Assembly: GCA_003483565.1 (NCBI GenBank)
Contig: DMYZ01000209.1
Location: 15,122-21,055, forward strand
DNA length: 5,934 bases
Reading direction: 5' to 3'
Source: Prevotella sp.
Lineage (GTDB): Bacteria; Bacteroidota; Bacteroidia; Bacteroidales; Bacteroidaceae
The notes below the pieces were generated by a model. It searched no databases and was not told the origin of the DNA. It saw only the letters and a program-made list of their open reading frames with translations. Positions 1-5,909 of the stretch are shown here, one piece after another (positions within the stretch are counted from its first letter, which is position 1; each line of letters opens with the position of its first letter). The position numbers and the translations under genes are program-made.

Positions 1-549
1 GTCAATCCTACAGGAAAATTTGTTATTGGCGGTCCTCATGGTGATACAGGCCTTACAGGTCGTAAGATTATTGTTGATACTTATGGAGGCAAAGGTGCTC
101 ATGGAGGAGGATCCTTCTCCGGTAAGGATTCCAGCAAGGTTGACCGTAGTGCTGCGTATGCAGCCCGTTATATTGCTAAAAATATGGTTGCAGCAGGCGT
201 TGCTGATGAGATGCTGGTACAGTTGGCTTACGCCATAGGCGTAGCTGAGCCTGTAAGCGTTTATGTCAATACGTATGGACGCAGCCATGTCAAAATGTCT
301 GACGGCGAAATTGCCCGCAAGATTATGAAGATGTTTGATCTTCGTCCGAAGGCTATCGAGCGTGCGCTGAAACTCTGGCAGCCGATGTATCTGGAAACTG
401 CTGCCTATGGTCACATGGGCCGTAAGAATGAAGTCGTTTCCAAGACATTCCTCAGCCGTTACCATCAGAAGAAGACGATGCAGGTAGAACTCTTTACATG
501 GGAGAAACTTGATCAGATAGATTATATTAAGAAGGAGTTCGGAGTATAA
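1..549 (+). CDS. metK: S-adenosylmethionine synthetase, C-terminal part (5' end outside window)
   Basis: The enzyme makes S-adenosylmethionine from methionine and ATP in the cytoplasm and releases phosphate and pyrophosphate. The 182 visible codons are open from base 1 to the TAA at 547-549. They are the C-terminal portion, since family members are about 380-430 residues long. Visible residues 10-22 are the signature GGPHGDTGLTGRK, and residues 35-50 are the glycine-rich GGGSFSGKD loop followed by SSKVDRS. By comparison with E. coli MetK, R21, K22, K42 and K46 here match the basic residues that bind the triphosphate and phosphate. The AAYAARYIAKNMVAAG helix follows directly, as expected. No truncation or frameshift is visible, and the C-terminus looks complete. 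The stop lies one base before the next ATG (551), so the DUF4271 gene is probably read from the same mRNA. The promoter is outside the window. Confidence 0.97.
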   Translation, partial: VNPTGKFVIGGPHGDTGLTGRKIIVDTYGGKGAHGGGSFSGKDSSKVDRSAAYAARYIAKNMVAAGVADEMLVQLAYAIGVAEPVSVYVNTYGRSHVKMSDGEIARKIMKMFDLRPKAIERALKLWQPMYLETAAYGHMGRKNEVVSKTFLSRYHQKKTMQVELFTWEKLDQIDYIKKEFGV

Positions 550-550
550 G

Positions 551-1582
551 ATGACGACCCAGATTGCTGATTCTTCTCATGTAGAAGGAGAAGTTTATAA
601 AAATACTGCTGTCCTTCGTGTACATCAGATGCATGGCAGTCAGCCTAGTCCCCGGGAGGTACTTGACAGGTTGCCTGCTGATGCTACGCCGGAGCAGCAG
701 GATTCGGCTGTTCAGGCTAATATCAAGCCGGGACTGGTGCATTACAGTACAGAACCGGATACTCTGCATCTGCCGGGAGAGAAAGCCGGCAAGAGTATAA
801 TGGCGCTTGATCTGCCCACTTATTACAAGCAGTCTTTCTTTTCCAGAAGCCCGATGTTTCATCCCGAACTTCCGGGGGGACGATTGGGCGTTGCCGGTGA
901 TCCGATACCGTATACTATTGCATCCGATAACTTTATTACAGTTATCCTGCTGGGATGTTTCATATTGATGTCGCTTGCTTTTTCAAAATCAAGCCGTTTT
1001 GTCTATCGTCAGATCAAGGATTTCTTTTTCTCTCCTCGTATTGGAACTACGACGATTTCCGAGACTTCCGCAGAAGTGCGTTACCAACTGTTCTTTGTGC
1101 TTGTCACCTGCCTGTTGTTTTCTATTGGTTATTTTTTCTATGCACAGACCTGTTTCGCCGATACGTTTACTATTGGTCAGTTCCGGCTTATAGGAATTTA
1201 CACGGCTGTTATCATGGGCTATTTCATTTTCAAGTTTTTGGCTTATTGGTTTTCAGGATGGATTTTCTTTGACAGCAAGCGGACAGGACAATGGTCCAGG
1301 TCATTTGTTTTTCTTGTATCCATGGAAGGAGTGCTTCTTTTTCCGATGGTATTGTTGCAGGTGTATTTTAATTTGCCACTGCGTACAACGTTCATTTATA
1401 CGGCAATAGTAATCTTTTTGGTTAAAATATTGTCTTTTTATAAGTGTTATACTATCTTTTTTAAGAGAATGGGGGCCATTTTGCAATTATTTTTGTACTT
1501 TTGTGCTCTCGAAATCATGCCATTAGCAGCTTTATGGGGTGCTTTAGTGATGATCAGTAATTACATGAAAATAAATTTTTAG
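551..1582 (+). CDS. DUF4271 domain integral membrane protein
   Basis: This is a 343-residue inner-membrane protein of unknown function. It matches my recollection of the Bacteroidetes DUF4271 family, which is often encoded next to the HemD-like gene. Residues 1-125 are hydrophilic and probably outside the bilayer. They end in a conserved-looking stretch, LPGGRLGVAGDPIPYT (about 107-122). About six hydrophobic segments follow, near residues 127-145, 178-198, 211-233, 251-271, 279-297 and 309-336. There is no signal peptide and no catalytic motif I can name. The ATG at 551 starts one base after the metK stop, with no clear Shine-Dalgarno sequence, which is normal in this phylum and suggests coupled translation. 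The stop is TAG at 1580-1582, 10 nt before the next gene. The membrane assignment is secure and the family name likely. I assign no biochemical role. Confidence 0.85.
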   Translation: MTTQIADSSHVEGEVYKNTAVLRVHQMHGSQPSPREVLDRLPADATPEQQDSAVQANIKPGLVHYSTEPDTLHLPGEKAGKSIMALDLPTYYKQSFFSRSPMFHPELPGGRLGVAGDPIPYTIASDNFITVILLGCFILMSLAFSKSSRFVYRQIKDFFFSPRIGTTTISETSAEVRYQLFFVLVTCLLFSIGYFFYAQTCFADTFTIGQFRLIGIYTAVIMGYFIFKFLAYWFSGWIFFDSKRTGQWSRSFVFLVSMEGVLLFPMVLLQVYFNLPLRTTFIYTAIVIFLVKILSFYKCYTIFFKRMGAILQLFLYFCALEIMPLAALWGALVMISNYMKINF

Positions 1583-1592
1583 GACACGAAAG

Positions 1593-2342
1593 ATGATAAA
1601 GAAGATCTTGATATCTCAGCCTAAACCGGCTAGCGAGAAGTCTCCGTATTTTGACATCGAAAAGGACTTTAACGTAAAATGTGATTTTCACCCGTTCTTT
1701 AAAGTCGAAGGCCTCACAGCGAAGGAGTTCCGTCAGCAGAAGATTAATATTCTCGATTACACTGCGGTAGTTTTCACTTCACGTCATGCCATTGATAATT
1801 ATTTCAAGTTGGCCAAGGAAATGAGAATAACAATTCCGGAAGACATGAAGTATTTCTGTGTCATAGAAAATATTGCACTTTATATCCAAAAGTATGTTCA
1901 GTATCGTAAGCGTAAGGTGTTCTTTGGCGAAACGGGCAAGCTTGCCGGACTGATTCCTCTTATGCTGAAGCATAAGACAGAAAAGTTCCTCTTGCCGATG
2001 AGCAATGTCCATCATGACGATGTCTGTAAGTCGCTGGATGAAAAGAAATTGGTTTACAAGGAATGCATGATGTACCGTACGGTAAGTAATGACTTCACAG
2101 AAGAAGAGAAGGAAAAATTCGATTATGACATGCTGTTGTTTTTCAGTCCTACAGGCGTTAAGGCACTGAAGAAAAATTTCCCTGATTTCTCACAGGGAAA
2201 TATCAAGATAGGTACCTTCGGCACTTCTACAGCTCAGACTGTGACTGACGAGGGATTTCGTCTCGATATGCAGGCGCCTACTTCCGAGCATCCTTCCATG
2301 AGTGGTGCTTTGAAAGCCTATCTGAAAGGGAATAAAAAATAA
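1593..2342 (+). CDS. hemD: Uroporphyrinogen-III synthase family (HemD-like) protein
   Basis: HemD closes hydroxymethylbilane into uroporphyrinogen III, the branch point to heme, siroheme and cobalamin. This 249-residue protein has the two-lobed family layout. It shows an FTSRHAIDNYF motif (61-71) at the end of the first strand and helix unit, MYRTV (160-164) at the return linker, FFSPTGVKAL (183-192) and IGTFGTSTAQTV (206-217) in the second lobe. Length is normal (about 240-260). The usual glycine-containing 'vG..Ta' motif of the first lobe is replaced by CVIENIALYIQKY (89-101), followed by a basic QYRKRK run (103-108). I recall that run as typical of the Bacteroidetes branch. Tyr161 in YRT is the likely counterpart of the conserved active-site tyrosine. 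No other tetrapyrrole gene lies here; the neighbours are membrane and RNA genes. The family call is firm, but the catalytic role is uncertain because many relatives lack a full heme pathway. The ATG at 1593 is 10 nt after the DUF4271 stop. Confidence 0.85.
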   Translation: MIKKILISQPKPASEKSPYFDIEKDFNVKCDFHPFFKVEGLTAKEFRQQKINILDYTAVVFTSRHAIDNYFKLAKEMRITIPEDMKYFCVIENIALYIQKYVQYRKRKVFFGETGKLAGLIPLMLKHKTEKFLLPMSNVHHDDVCKSLDEKKLVYKECMMYRTVSNDFTEEEKEKFDYDMLLFFSPTGVKALKKNFPDFSQGNIKIGTFGTSTAQTVTDEGFRLDMQAPTSEHPSMSGALKAYLKGNKK

Positions 2343-2346
2343 GTGA

Positions 2347-2748
2347 ATGACAGAAGTCCATACTTTGGGTTTATGCAAGGAAGAGCGTATATACAGTAAA
2401 AAGCTGATAGACCAGCTCTTTTCCGGTAGAGGAAGTTATGCGATGTCAGCTTTTCCTCTTCGGGTCGTTTTCCGTCTTTTTGATAGAACAGAAGGTGACC
2501 TTCAGGTCGAGTTTCTTGTCAGTGTACCGAAACATTGTTTTAAGCGGGCTGTGAAGCGTAATCGGGTAAAGCGGCAGGTACGTGACGCTTTCCGTAAGCA
2601 TAAGCAAGTTCTTGTCCATAAAATGGGTAACTACGAAGACCGGAAACTAGCTGTAGCCTTTATCTGGCTGTCTGATGAACTTTATCCGTCTTCTGCTGTG
2701 GAATATAAGGTGAACAGTCTTATAGAAAGAATAGGAGACTCTTTATGA
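2347..2748 (+). CDS. rnpA: Ribonuclease P protein component
   Basis: This is the small basic protein subunit of RNase P. It binds the catalytic RNA (rnpB, not in this window) and the 5' leader of precursor tRNAs so that the mature tRNA 5' end can be cut. The 133-residue product carries the diagnostic RNR motif, RAVKRNRVKRQVRDAFR (67-83), preceded by a VSVPKHCFKRA strand and turn (about 59-68). Near the N-terminus, LCKEERIYSKKLIDQLF (9-25) is the usual substrate-facing start of the fold. It is slightly longer than the E. coli protein (119 residues). The ATG at 2347 is four bases after the hemD stop, and the ORF ends in a TGA that overlaps the yidD start (ATGA, 2745-2748). The common rpmH-rnpA pairing of other phyla is absent; a HemD-like gene takes the upstream place. 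The tRNA-Gln downstream would be one of its substrates. Confidence 0.95.
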   Translation: MTEVHTLGLCKEERIYSKKLIDQLFSGRGSYAMSAFPLRVVFRLFDRTEGDLQVEFLVSVPKHCFKRAVKRNRVKRQVRDAFRKHKQVLVHKMGNYEDRKLAVAFIWLSDELYPSSAVEYKVNSLIERIGDSL

Positions 2749-2996
2749 AGGTTATCCGGCTTGTTATCCATTATATCTCGAGAGGTATCACCGGATTACT
2801 GTTGTTGCCTATTCTCTTTTATCAGAAGTTTATTACTCCTTATACACCCGCATCTTGTCGGTTTACTCCAACTTGTTCAGAGTATGCTCGTCAGGCTTTG
2901 CTCAAATATGGACCTGTCAAAGGTCTTGCTCTCGCTGTATGGCGTATCTTAAGATGCAATCCCTGGGGTGGCAGCGGATATGATCCGGTGCCGTAA
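2745..2996 (+). CDS. yidD: Membrane protein insertion efficiency factor YidD
   Basis: YidD is a small peripheral protein of the inner-membrane face that helps YidC-dependent insertion of membrane proteins. This copy has 83 residues, close to the usual 70-90. An N-terminal hydrophobic and amphipathic helix (about 4-26) leads into LFYQKFITPY (24-33). The family core follows: CRFTPTCSEYARQAL (38-52) and RILRCNPWGGSGYDPVP (67-83), with the three conserved cysteines at 38, 44 and 71. The start overlaps the rnpA stop as ATGA, which fixes the start codon and indicates translational coupling. The rnpA-yidD pair is widely conserved; in many bacteria yidC follows, but here it does not. The next gene is tyrS after a 73-nt gap. 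From memory, related genomes often have a TatD-type nuclease gene in that gap; none is present here. Confidence 0.95.
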   Translation: MKVIRLVIHYISRGITGLLLLPILFYQKFITPYTPASCRFTPTCSEYARQALLKYGPVKGLALAVWRILRCNPWGGSGYDPVP

Positions 2997-3069
2997 GTTG
3001 TCCGGTCTGGACACTCCTATACAATATGATATATTTACAAAGGCCGGTAAGGTCTAAAAAAGAATTTGA

Positions 3070-4368
3070 ATGAAAAACTTTGTTGAAGAACTGAAATGGC
3101 GTGGTATGCTGGCTCAGATCATGCCGGGAACAGAAGAATATCTGATGAAGAATATGACATCAGCTTATTTGGGTACTGACCCTACTGCTGACTCTCTTCA
3201 CATCGGCCATCTCTGTGGAATTATGATGTTGCGTCATCTCCAGCGCTGTGGCCATAAGCCTTATCTTCTTGTAGGTGGTGCTACGGGTATGATCGGTGAC
3301 CCTTCCGGTAAAAGCCAGGAGCGTAACCTTCTTGATGCTGAGACTCTTTACCATAATCAGGAGGCAATCAAAAAGCAGGTCTCCAAATTCCTGGATTTTG
3401 ACGGTACGGAACCAAACAAGGCTGAACTTGTTAACAACTATGACTGGATGAAGGACTTTACGTTCCTGGATTTCGTACGTGAGGTTGGCAAGCATATCAC
3501 CGTGAACTATATGATGGCTAAGGAAAGTGTGCAGAAACGCCTGAACGGCGAAGCTCGTGACGGACTTTCTTTCACGGAGTTTACCTATCAGCTCCTTCAG
3601 GGTTATGATTTCCTTTATCAATATCAGCATTATGGTATTCGCCTGCAGCTGGGAGGTAACGACCAGTGGGGCAATATGACCACGGGCACAGAGCTGATTC
3701 GCCGTACGCTCGGCAATGAGGCTGAGGCATTCTGTCTTACTTGTCCTCTGATCACGAAGGCCGATGGTAAGAAGTTTGGCAAAACGGAGAGTGGTAATGT
3801 ATGGCTGGACCGTAACCGTACGACACCTTATGCTTTCTATCAGTTTTGGCTTAATGTGACGGATGCCGATGCAGAACGTTATATCAAGATCTTTACGGAT
3901 CTTGATCAGCCGACGATTGAAGCTCTTATTGCTGAACACCGTCAGGACCCGGGACGCCGTATCCTGCAGCATCGCCTGGCTGATGAGGTCACGACTCTGG
4001 TTCATTCCAGGGAAGATCTGGACATGGCCATAGCAGCCAGTAATATCCTTTTTGGCAAGGCCACCAAGGATAATCTTTCACAGCTTGATGAGGCTACTCT
4101 TAATGATGTTTTCAAGGATGTGCCTCATTATACTCTGGATAAGACTCTGTTGGGTGGATCTGCTGTAGAACTCTTCAACCAGGAGGGCATGGAGATATTC
4201 CCGAGCAAGAGTGAAATGCGTAAGCTGGTCAAAGGTGGAGGAGTGTCACTCAATAAGGAAAAACTTACAGCTTTCGACCAGTCTGTAACTTCTGATGATC
4301 TTATAGATGGCAAATACATGTTGGTACAGCGTGGTAAAAAGAACTATTATCTCATTACGGTAAAGTAA
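3070..4368 (+). CDS. tyrS: Tyrosyl-tRNA synthetase
   Basis: This cytoplasmic class I synthetase activates tyrosine with ATP and loads it on tRNA-Tyr. The 432-residue length fits the bacterial E. coli-like type (424). The Rossmann catalytic domain has the HIGH signature as HIGH at residues 44-47, and the KMSKS loop as KFGKT at 235-239. Expected tyrosine-pocket residues are visible: Y33 and D37 in AYLGTD, then Y173, Q177 and D180 in TYQLLQGYD. The GGNDQWGN strand follows at 195-202. The C-terminal tRNA-binding S4-like domain starts near 375 (FPSKSEMRKLVKGGGVSLN, 377-395) and runs to the end, so the protein is complete. The ATG at 3070 follows an A-rich stretch with no strong Shine-Dalgarno sequence, normal for Bacteroidetes. 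It lies 73 nt after yidD and may have its own promoter or share the operon transcript; I found no convincing promoter there. A long antisense reading frame inside it is a shadow. Confidence 0.97.
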   Translation: MKNFVEELKWRGMLAQIMPGTEEYLMKNMTSAYLGTDPTADSLHIGHLCGIMMLRHLQRCGHKPYLLVGGATGMIGDPSGKSQERNLLDAETLYHNQEAIKKQVSKFLDFDGTEPNKAELVNNYDWMKDFTFLDFVREVGKHITVNYMMAKESVQKRLNGEARDGLSFTEFTYQLLQGYDFLYQYQHYGIRLQLGGNDQWGNMTTGTELIRRTLGNEAEAFCLTCPLITKADGKKFGKTESGNVWLDRNRTTPYAFYQFWLNVTDADAERYIKIFTDLDQPTIEALIAEHRQDPGRRILQHRLADEVTTLVHSREDLDMAIAASNILFGKATKDNLSQLDEATLNDVFKDVPHYTLDKTLLGGSAVELFNQEGMEIFPSKSEMRKLVKGGGVSLNKEKLTAFDQSVTSDDLIDGKYMLVQRGKKNYYLITVK

Positions 4369-4406
4369 TCCGTTAATAGAAATTACGATAAAAAAGGTGA
4401 TAAAAA

Positions 4407-4438
4407 TTTGGTAGTGGTCTAAAAAACCACTACCTTTG
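4407..4438 (+). promoter_or_regulatory. Bacteroidetes sigma-ABfr type promoter for tRNA-Gln
   Basis: A TTTG at 4407-4410 and a TACCTTTG at 4431-4438 are separated by 20 nt. This is an exact match to the Bacteroidetes consensus TTTG, 19-21 nt, TAnnTTTG. Transcription should start around 4441-4445, about ten bases before the mature tRNA at 4454. It lies in the non-coding gap after tyrS and shows that the tRNA is transcribed independently of the tyrS operon. Both boxes touch the inverted repeat at 4410-4434. Confidence 0.85.
4410..4434. repeat. Perfect 9-bp inverted repeat inside the tRNA-Gln promoter
   Basis: The arms are GGTAGTGGT (4410-4418) and ACCACTACC (4426-4434) around a 7-nt A-rich spacer, CTAAAAA. 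The left arm starts on the last base of the -33 box and the right arm ends inside the -7 box. It could be an operator for a dimeric regulator. It could also be an RNA hairpin ending tyrS transcription, but only three T follow the right arm, so it is a weak intrinsic terminator by sequence. Which role applies cannot be read from sequence alone. Confidence 0.75.
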
Positions 4439-4453
4439 CACCGCAATTAGAAT

Positions 4454-4524
4454 TGTCCCATGGTGTAATGGTAGCACTACAGTTTTTGGTTCTGTCAGCG
4501 GTGGTTCGAATCCGCCTAGGACAA
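4454..4524 (+). tRNA. tRNA-Gln, anticodon TTG
   Basis: The 71-nt cloverleaf can be drawn completely. The acceptor arm is TGTCCCA (4454-4460) with TAGGACA (4517-4523). The D arm is GTG/CAC (4463-4465, 4475-4477) around TAATGGTAG. The anticodon arm is ACAGT (4479-4483) and TCTGT (4491-4495), with loop TTTTGGT and anticodon TTG at 4486-4488. The variable loop is four bases. The T arm is GGTGG/CCGCC (4500-4504, 4512-4516) around TTCGAAT. The discriminator is A4524 and no CCA is encoded, as usual in Bacteroidetes. Two non-Watson-Crick positions stand out: C4459 opposite A4518 (pair 6-67) and T4483 opposite T4491 (pair 31-39). It decodes CAA and, by wobble, CAG. A consensus promoter precedes it and an intrinsic terminator follows, so it is a single-tRNA unit. 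Confidence 0.95.
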
Positions 4525-4550
4525 CGAAAGTGAATTTATTTTCTTTATAG

Positions 4551-4584
4551 GGGTAGCCGGAAAACGGTTGCCCTTTTTTGTTTT
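4551..4584 (+). terminator. Rho-independent terminator after tRNA-Gln
   Basis: GGGTAGCCG (4551-4559) pairs with CGGTTGCCC (4565-4573) over nine positions, with two G-U pairs, around a GAAAA loop. TTTTTT (4574-4579), one G and four more T follow. It lies 26 nt after the tRNA 3' end and should stop tRNA transcription. It also insulates the transporter remnant downstream. Confidence 0.9.
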
Positions 4585-5000
4585 CGGTTTGTTGTGTTTG
4601 ATTTGTAAGATAATTCACGGATAATATATACCTTTTTGATATTTGCATTCAGGATAAAAAACATAGGCAAGAATTTGAGATCTGATTCATTTATCTGCTT
4701 TGATATTTTCTTTTGTTTTTAATTAATGCCCTTTTTACTTGTATTTCATGTCGAAATGTCTCCTGTTTAATGGTGGAACATAGTATAAAAAGCTATCAAA
4801 TACACCCTGAAAGGACATCTTCCACATTCCGTAATAAATCTTTATTTATTATATAGTTGGCAATCAGTAAGTTGTGAATTAGGCTGTAGTTCTTGAATTC
4901 AGATAGATCTTATTTATTTTTTTGAATTTGTCTTCTATGAGAAGGTTATATTAAATAAATTTCATGGATAAATTCAATATAGCAGTTTTCTTAATAAGCT
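4585..5000. other. AT-rich gap with no convincing gene
   Basis: All six frames are broken by frequent stops, and I recognise no protein family, RNA gene or insertion-sequence end. The composition is visibly more AT-rich than the operon to the left. The only clear structure is an AT-only 8-bp inverted repeat at 4832-4851. A loose promoter-like pair, TTTG at 4602-4605 and TACCTTTT at 4629-4636, has a 23-nt spacer and one box mismatch, so I do not call it. The stretch may be decayed coding DNA belonging to the truncated transporter downstream. Confidence 0.6.
4832..4851. repeat. AT-only 8-bp inverted repeat
   Basis: TAATAAAT (4832-4839) and ATTTATTA (4844-4851) are perfect reverse complements around a CTTT spacer. 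Because both arms are pure A and T in AT-rich DNA, chance is a reasonable explanation. No T tract follows that would make it a good terminator. Confidence 0.4.
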
Positions 5001-5076
5001 TCTGCTGGGAGAATATGTTCTATTCTGTTTTTTTTCGAATAAATTATAGAATTGGTCGAAAAAAAGTTATATTGCT
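5001..5076 (+). pseudogene. Probable decayed 5' remnant of the MFS transporter
   Basis: Directly before the open transporter frame, bases 5043-5072 read IIELVEKKLY in another frame. In full-length transporters of this family the segment just before the NSSL..F motif typically reads like 'F-v-v-E-L-V-E-K-K-x-x-L-x-N-A-I-A-x-N-S-S'. The match is well placed but needs a few bases missing between LY and AMNSS, plus a stop at 5040-5042. Further left, bases 5012-5038 read NMFYSVFFR, faintly like the family's 'NAFD.P.RQ' stretch, with a run of eight T that could have slipped. The reading is an inference from remembered family patterns. A competing reading of the same bases is YRIGRKKVILL in a third frame (5045-5077), resembling the MFS loop 2-3 motif. 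Confidence 0.45.
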
Positions 5077-5853
5077 ATGAACTCTTCTTTAAATAATTTT
5101 TCCCGACTTGCCGGACCTGCGGTAGCGGGTATCATGCTTGCAAAATATGGCGCTACAGCATGCTTTGCTTCTAATTTCGTAAGTTTTCTGGCTGTTATTT
5201 TTTGTTTATTTAAAATTGAAATTCCGAGTTTTGAGAAAACCTCTAAAAAAAAGAACGGTTGGTCAAATTTTTATGATGGTATTTCTTACGTCAAAAGTAA
5301 GCCGGAGATTGCTACTATTTTGCTGTTATCTGCGTTAATCAGTTTGCTGGTGGCAACGTACAATACTCTCCAGCCCTATTTTGCACATGATATCTTCAGT
5401 GGTAATGCGGCAACTTATGGCTATATTAATGCATCGACAGGCCTGGGTGCCTTGATCAGTTCATTTGTTGTTGCATCACAGAAAAATTGCGATAATTTGA
5501 AACGATTGCTTTTTATCAATCTGCTGTTACTGGGTGTAGGATTGTGTATCTTGTCGTTTGTACATTCTTTAGGCTTGTATTTGCTGGTATGCATGTTCTG
5601 TGGTTTTGGTATCATGTCTATCAATCCTATCGCCAATACGATTGTTCAGACCGCATCTTCGAAAGAGATGCGGGGGAGGGTGATTGGATTTTTCGCCATG
5701 GCCACAATGGGCAGTTTACCGTTGGGAAGTATGTTTATTGGTTGGCTTGCTAAAATTATTGGTCCCGAAACCTGTCAGTTAACTCAAGGGATAGTTTGTT
5801 TGATCATTGGATTTGCTTTTATTCCGTTTTTACTTATTAGAGAATCAAAGTAA
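5077..5853 (+). CDS. MFS transporter, N-terminally truncated (likely pseudogene fragment)
   Basis: This is the C-terminal part of a major facilitator efflux-type permease, resembling the EntS-like MFS_3 group. Full members have about 400-420 residues and twelve membrane helices. The 258 codons here hold about eight, near residues 12-26, 28-46, 78-98, 115-133, 143-162, 164-190, 201-227 and 234-254. They correspond to helices 5-12. Family motifs include NSSLNNFSRLAGPAVAG (2-18), the central basic loop SFEKTSKKKN (51-60), NASTGLGALISS (118-129) and MRGRVIGFF (198-206). Helices 1-4 and their loop motif are missing, so transport is doubtful. The ATG at 5077 is probably an internal methionine of the ancestral protein; no ribosome-binding site or good promoter precedes it. 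The frame itself is intact to the TAA at 5851-5853, so the loss may be recent or the fragment may still be translated. The substrate is unknown. Confidence 0.8.
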   Translation: MNSSLNNFSRLAGPAVAGIMLAKYGATACFASNFVSFLAVIFCLFKIEIPSFEKTSKKKNGWSNFYDGISYVKSKPEIATILLLSALISLLVATYNTLQPYFAHDIFSGNAATYGYINASTGLGALISSFVVASQKNCDNLKRLLFINLLLLGVGLCILSFVHSLGLYLLVCMFCGFGIMSINPIANTIVQTASSKEMRGRVIGFFAMATMGSLPLGSMFIGWLAKIIGPETCQLTQGIVCLIIGFAFIPFLLIRESK

Positions 5854-5882
5854 TGTAGCCCTCTCTAAAGAGCGGACAGGAT

Positions 5883-5909
5883 ATAATTAGACTTTAAAAA
5901 GCTAATTAT
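5883..5909. repeat. 8-bp inverted repeat at the right-edge promoter
   Basis: ATAATTAG (5883-5890) and CTAATTAT (5902-5909) are perfect reverse complements separated by 11 nt. The spacer contains CTTT and AAAG, which can extend the pairing. The repeat ends one base before the -7 box at 5910 and covers the -33-like TTAG. It is AT-rich, so chance pairing is less improbable than for the repeat at 4410-4434. It could be an operator for the gene beyond the window. Confidence 0.5.

Noticed and set aside
527..862. 111-codon minus-strand frame over the metK / DUF4271 junction
   Set aside because: It is antisense to two real genes, has no recognisable motif, and fits the shadow pattern.
3000..3040. 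Possible promoter and hairpin between yidD and tyrS
   Set aside because: TATATTTA at 3030-3037 misses one -7 base and has no TTTG at the right distance. The GTCC/GGAC pairing at 3000-3012 is only four to five base pairs and has no T tract.
3160..4005. 281-codon open frame on the minus strand
   Set aside because: It lies wholly inside tyrS, which has every family motif. The antisense product resembles no family I know and is explained by codon bias of tyrS.
4430..4648. 72-codon minus-strand frame across the tRNA-Gln gene
   Set aside because: Its GGFEPPLTEPKTVVLPLHHGT-like middle is the antisense translation of the tRNA, a well-known source of false protein calls; the rest covers the terminator and promoter.
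4505..5041. Possible attachment site: the tRNA T-loop bases TTCGAAT recur at 5034-5040
   Set aside because: TTCGAAT is only a 7-nt match, and no longer copy of the tRNA 3' end, integrase gene or flanking repeat is present in the window.
5861..5875. Short hairpin CTCT-CTAA-AGAG after the transporter stop
   Set aside because: Four perfect pairs, plus two across a bulge, and no T run; too weak to call a terminator.
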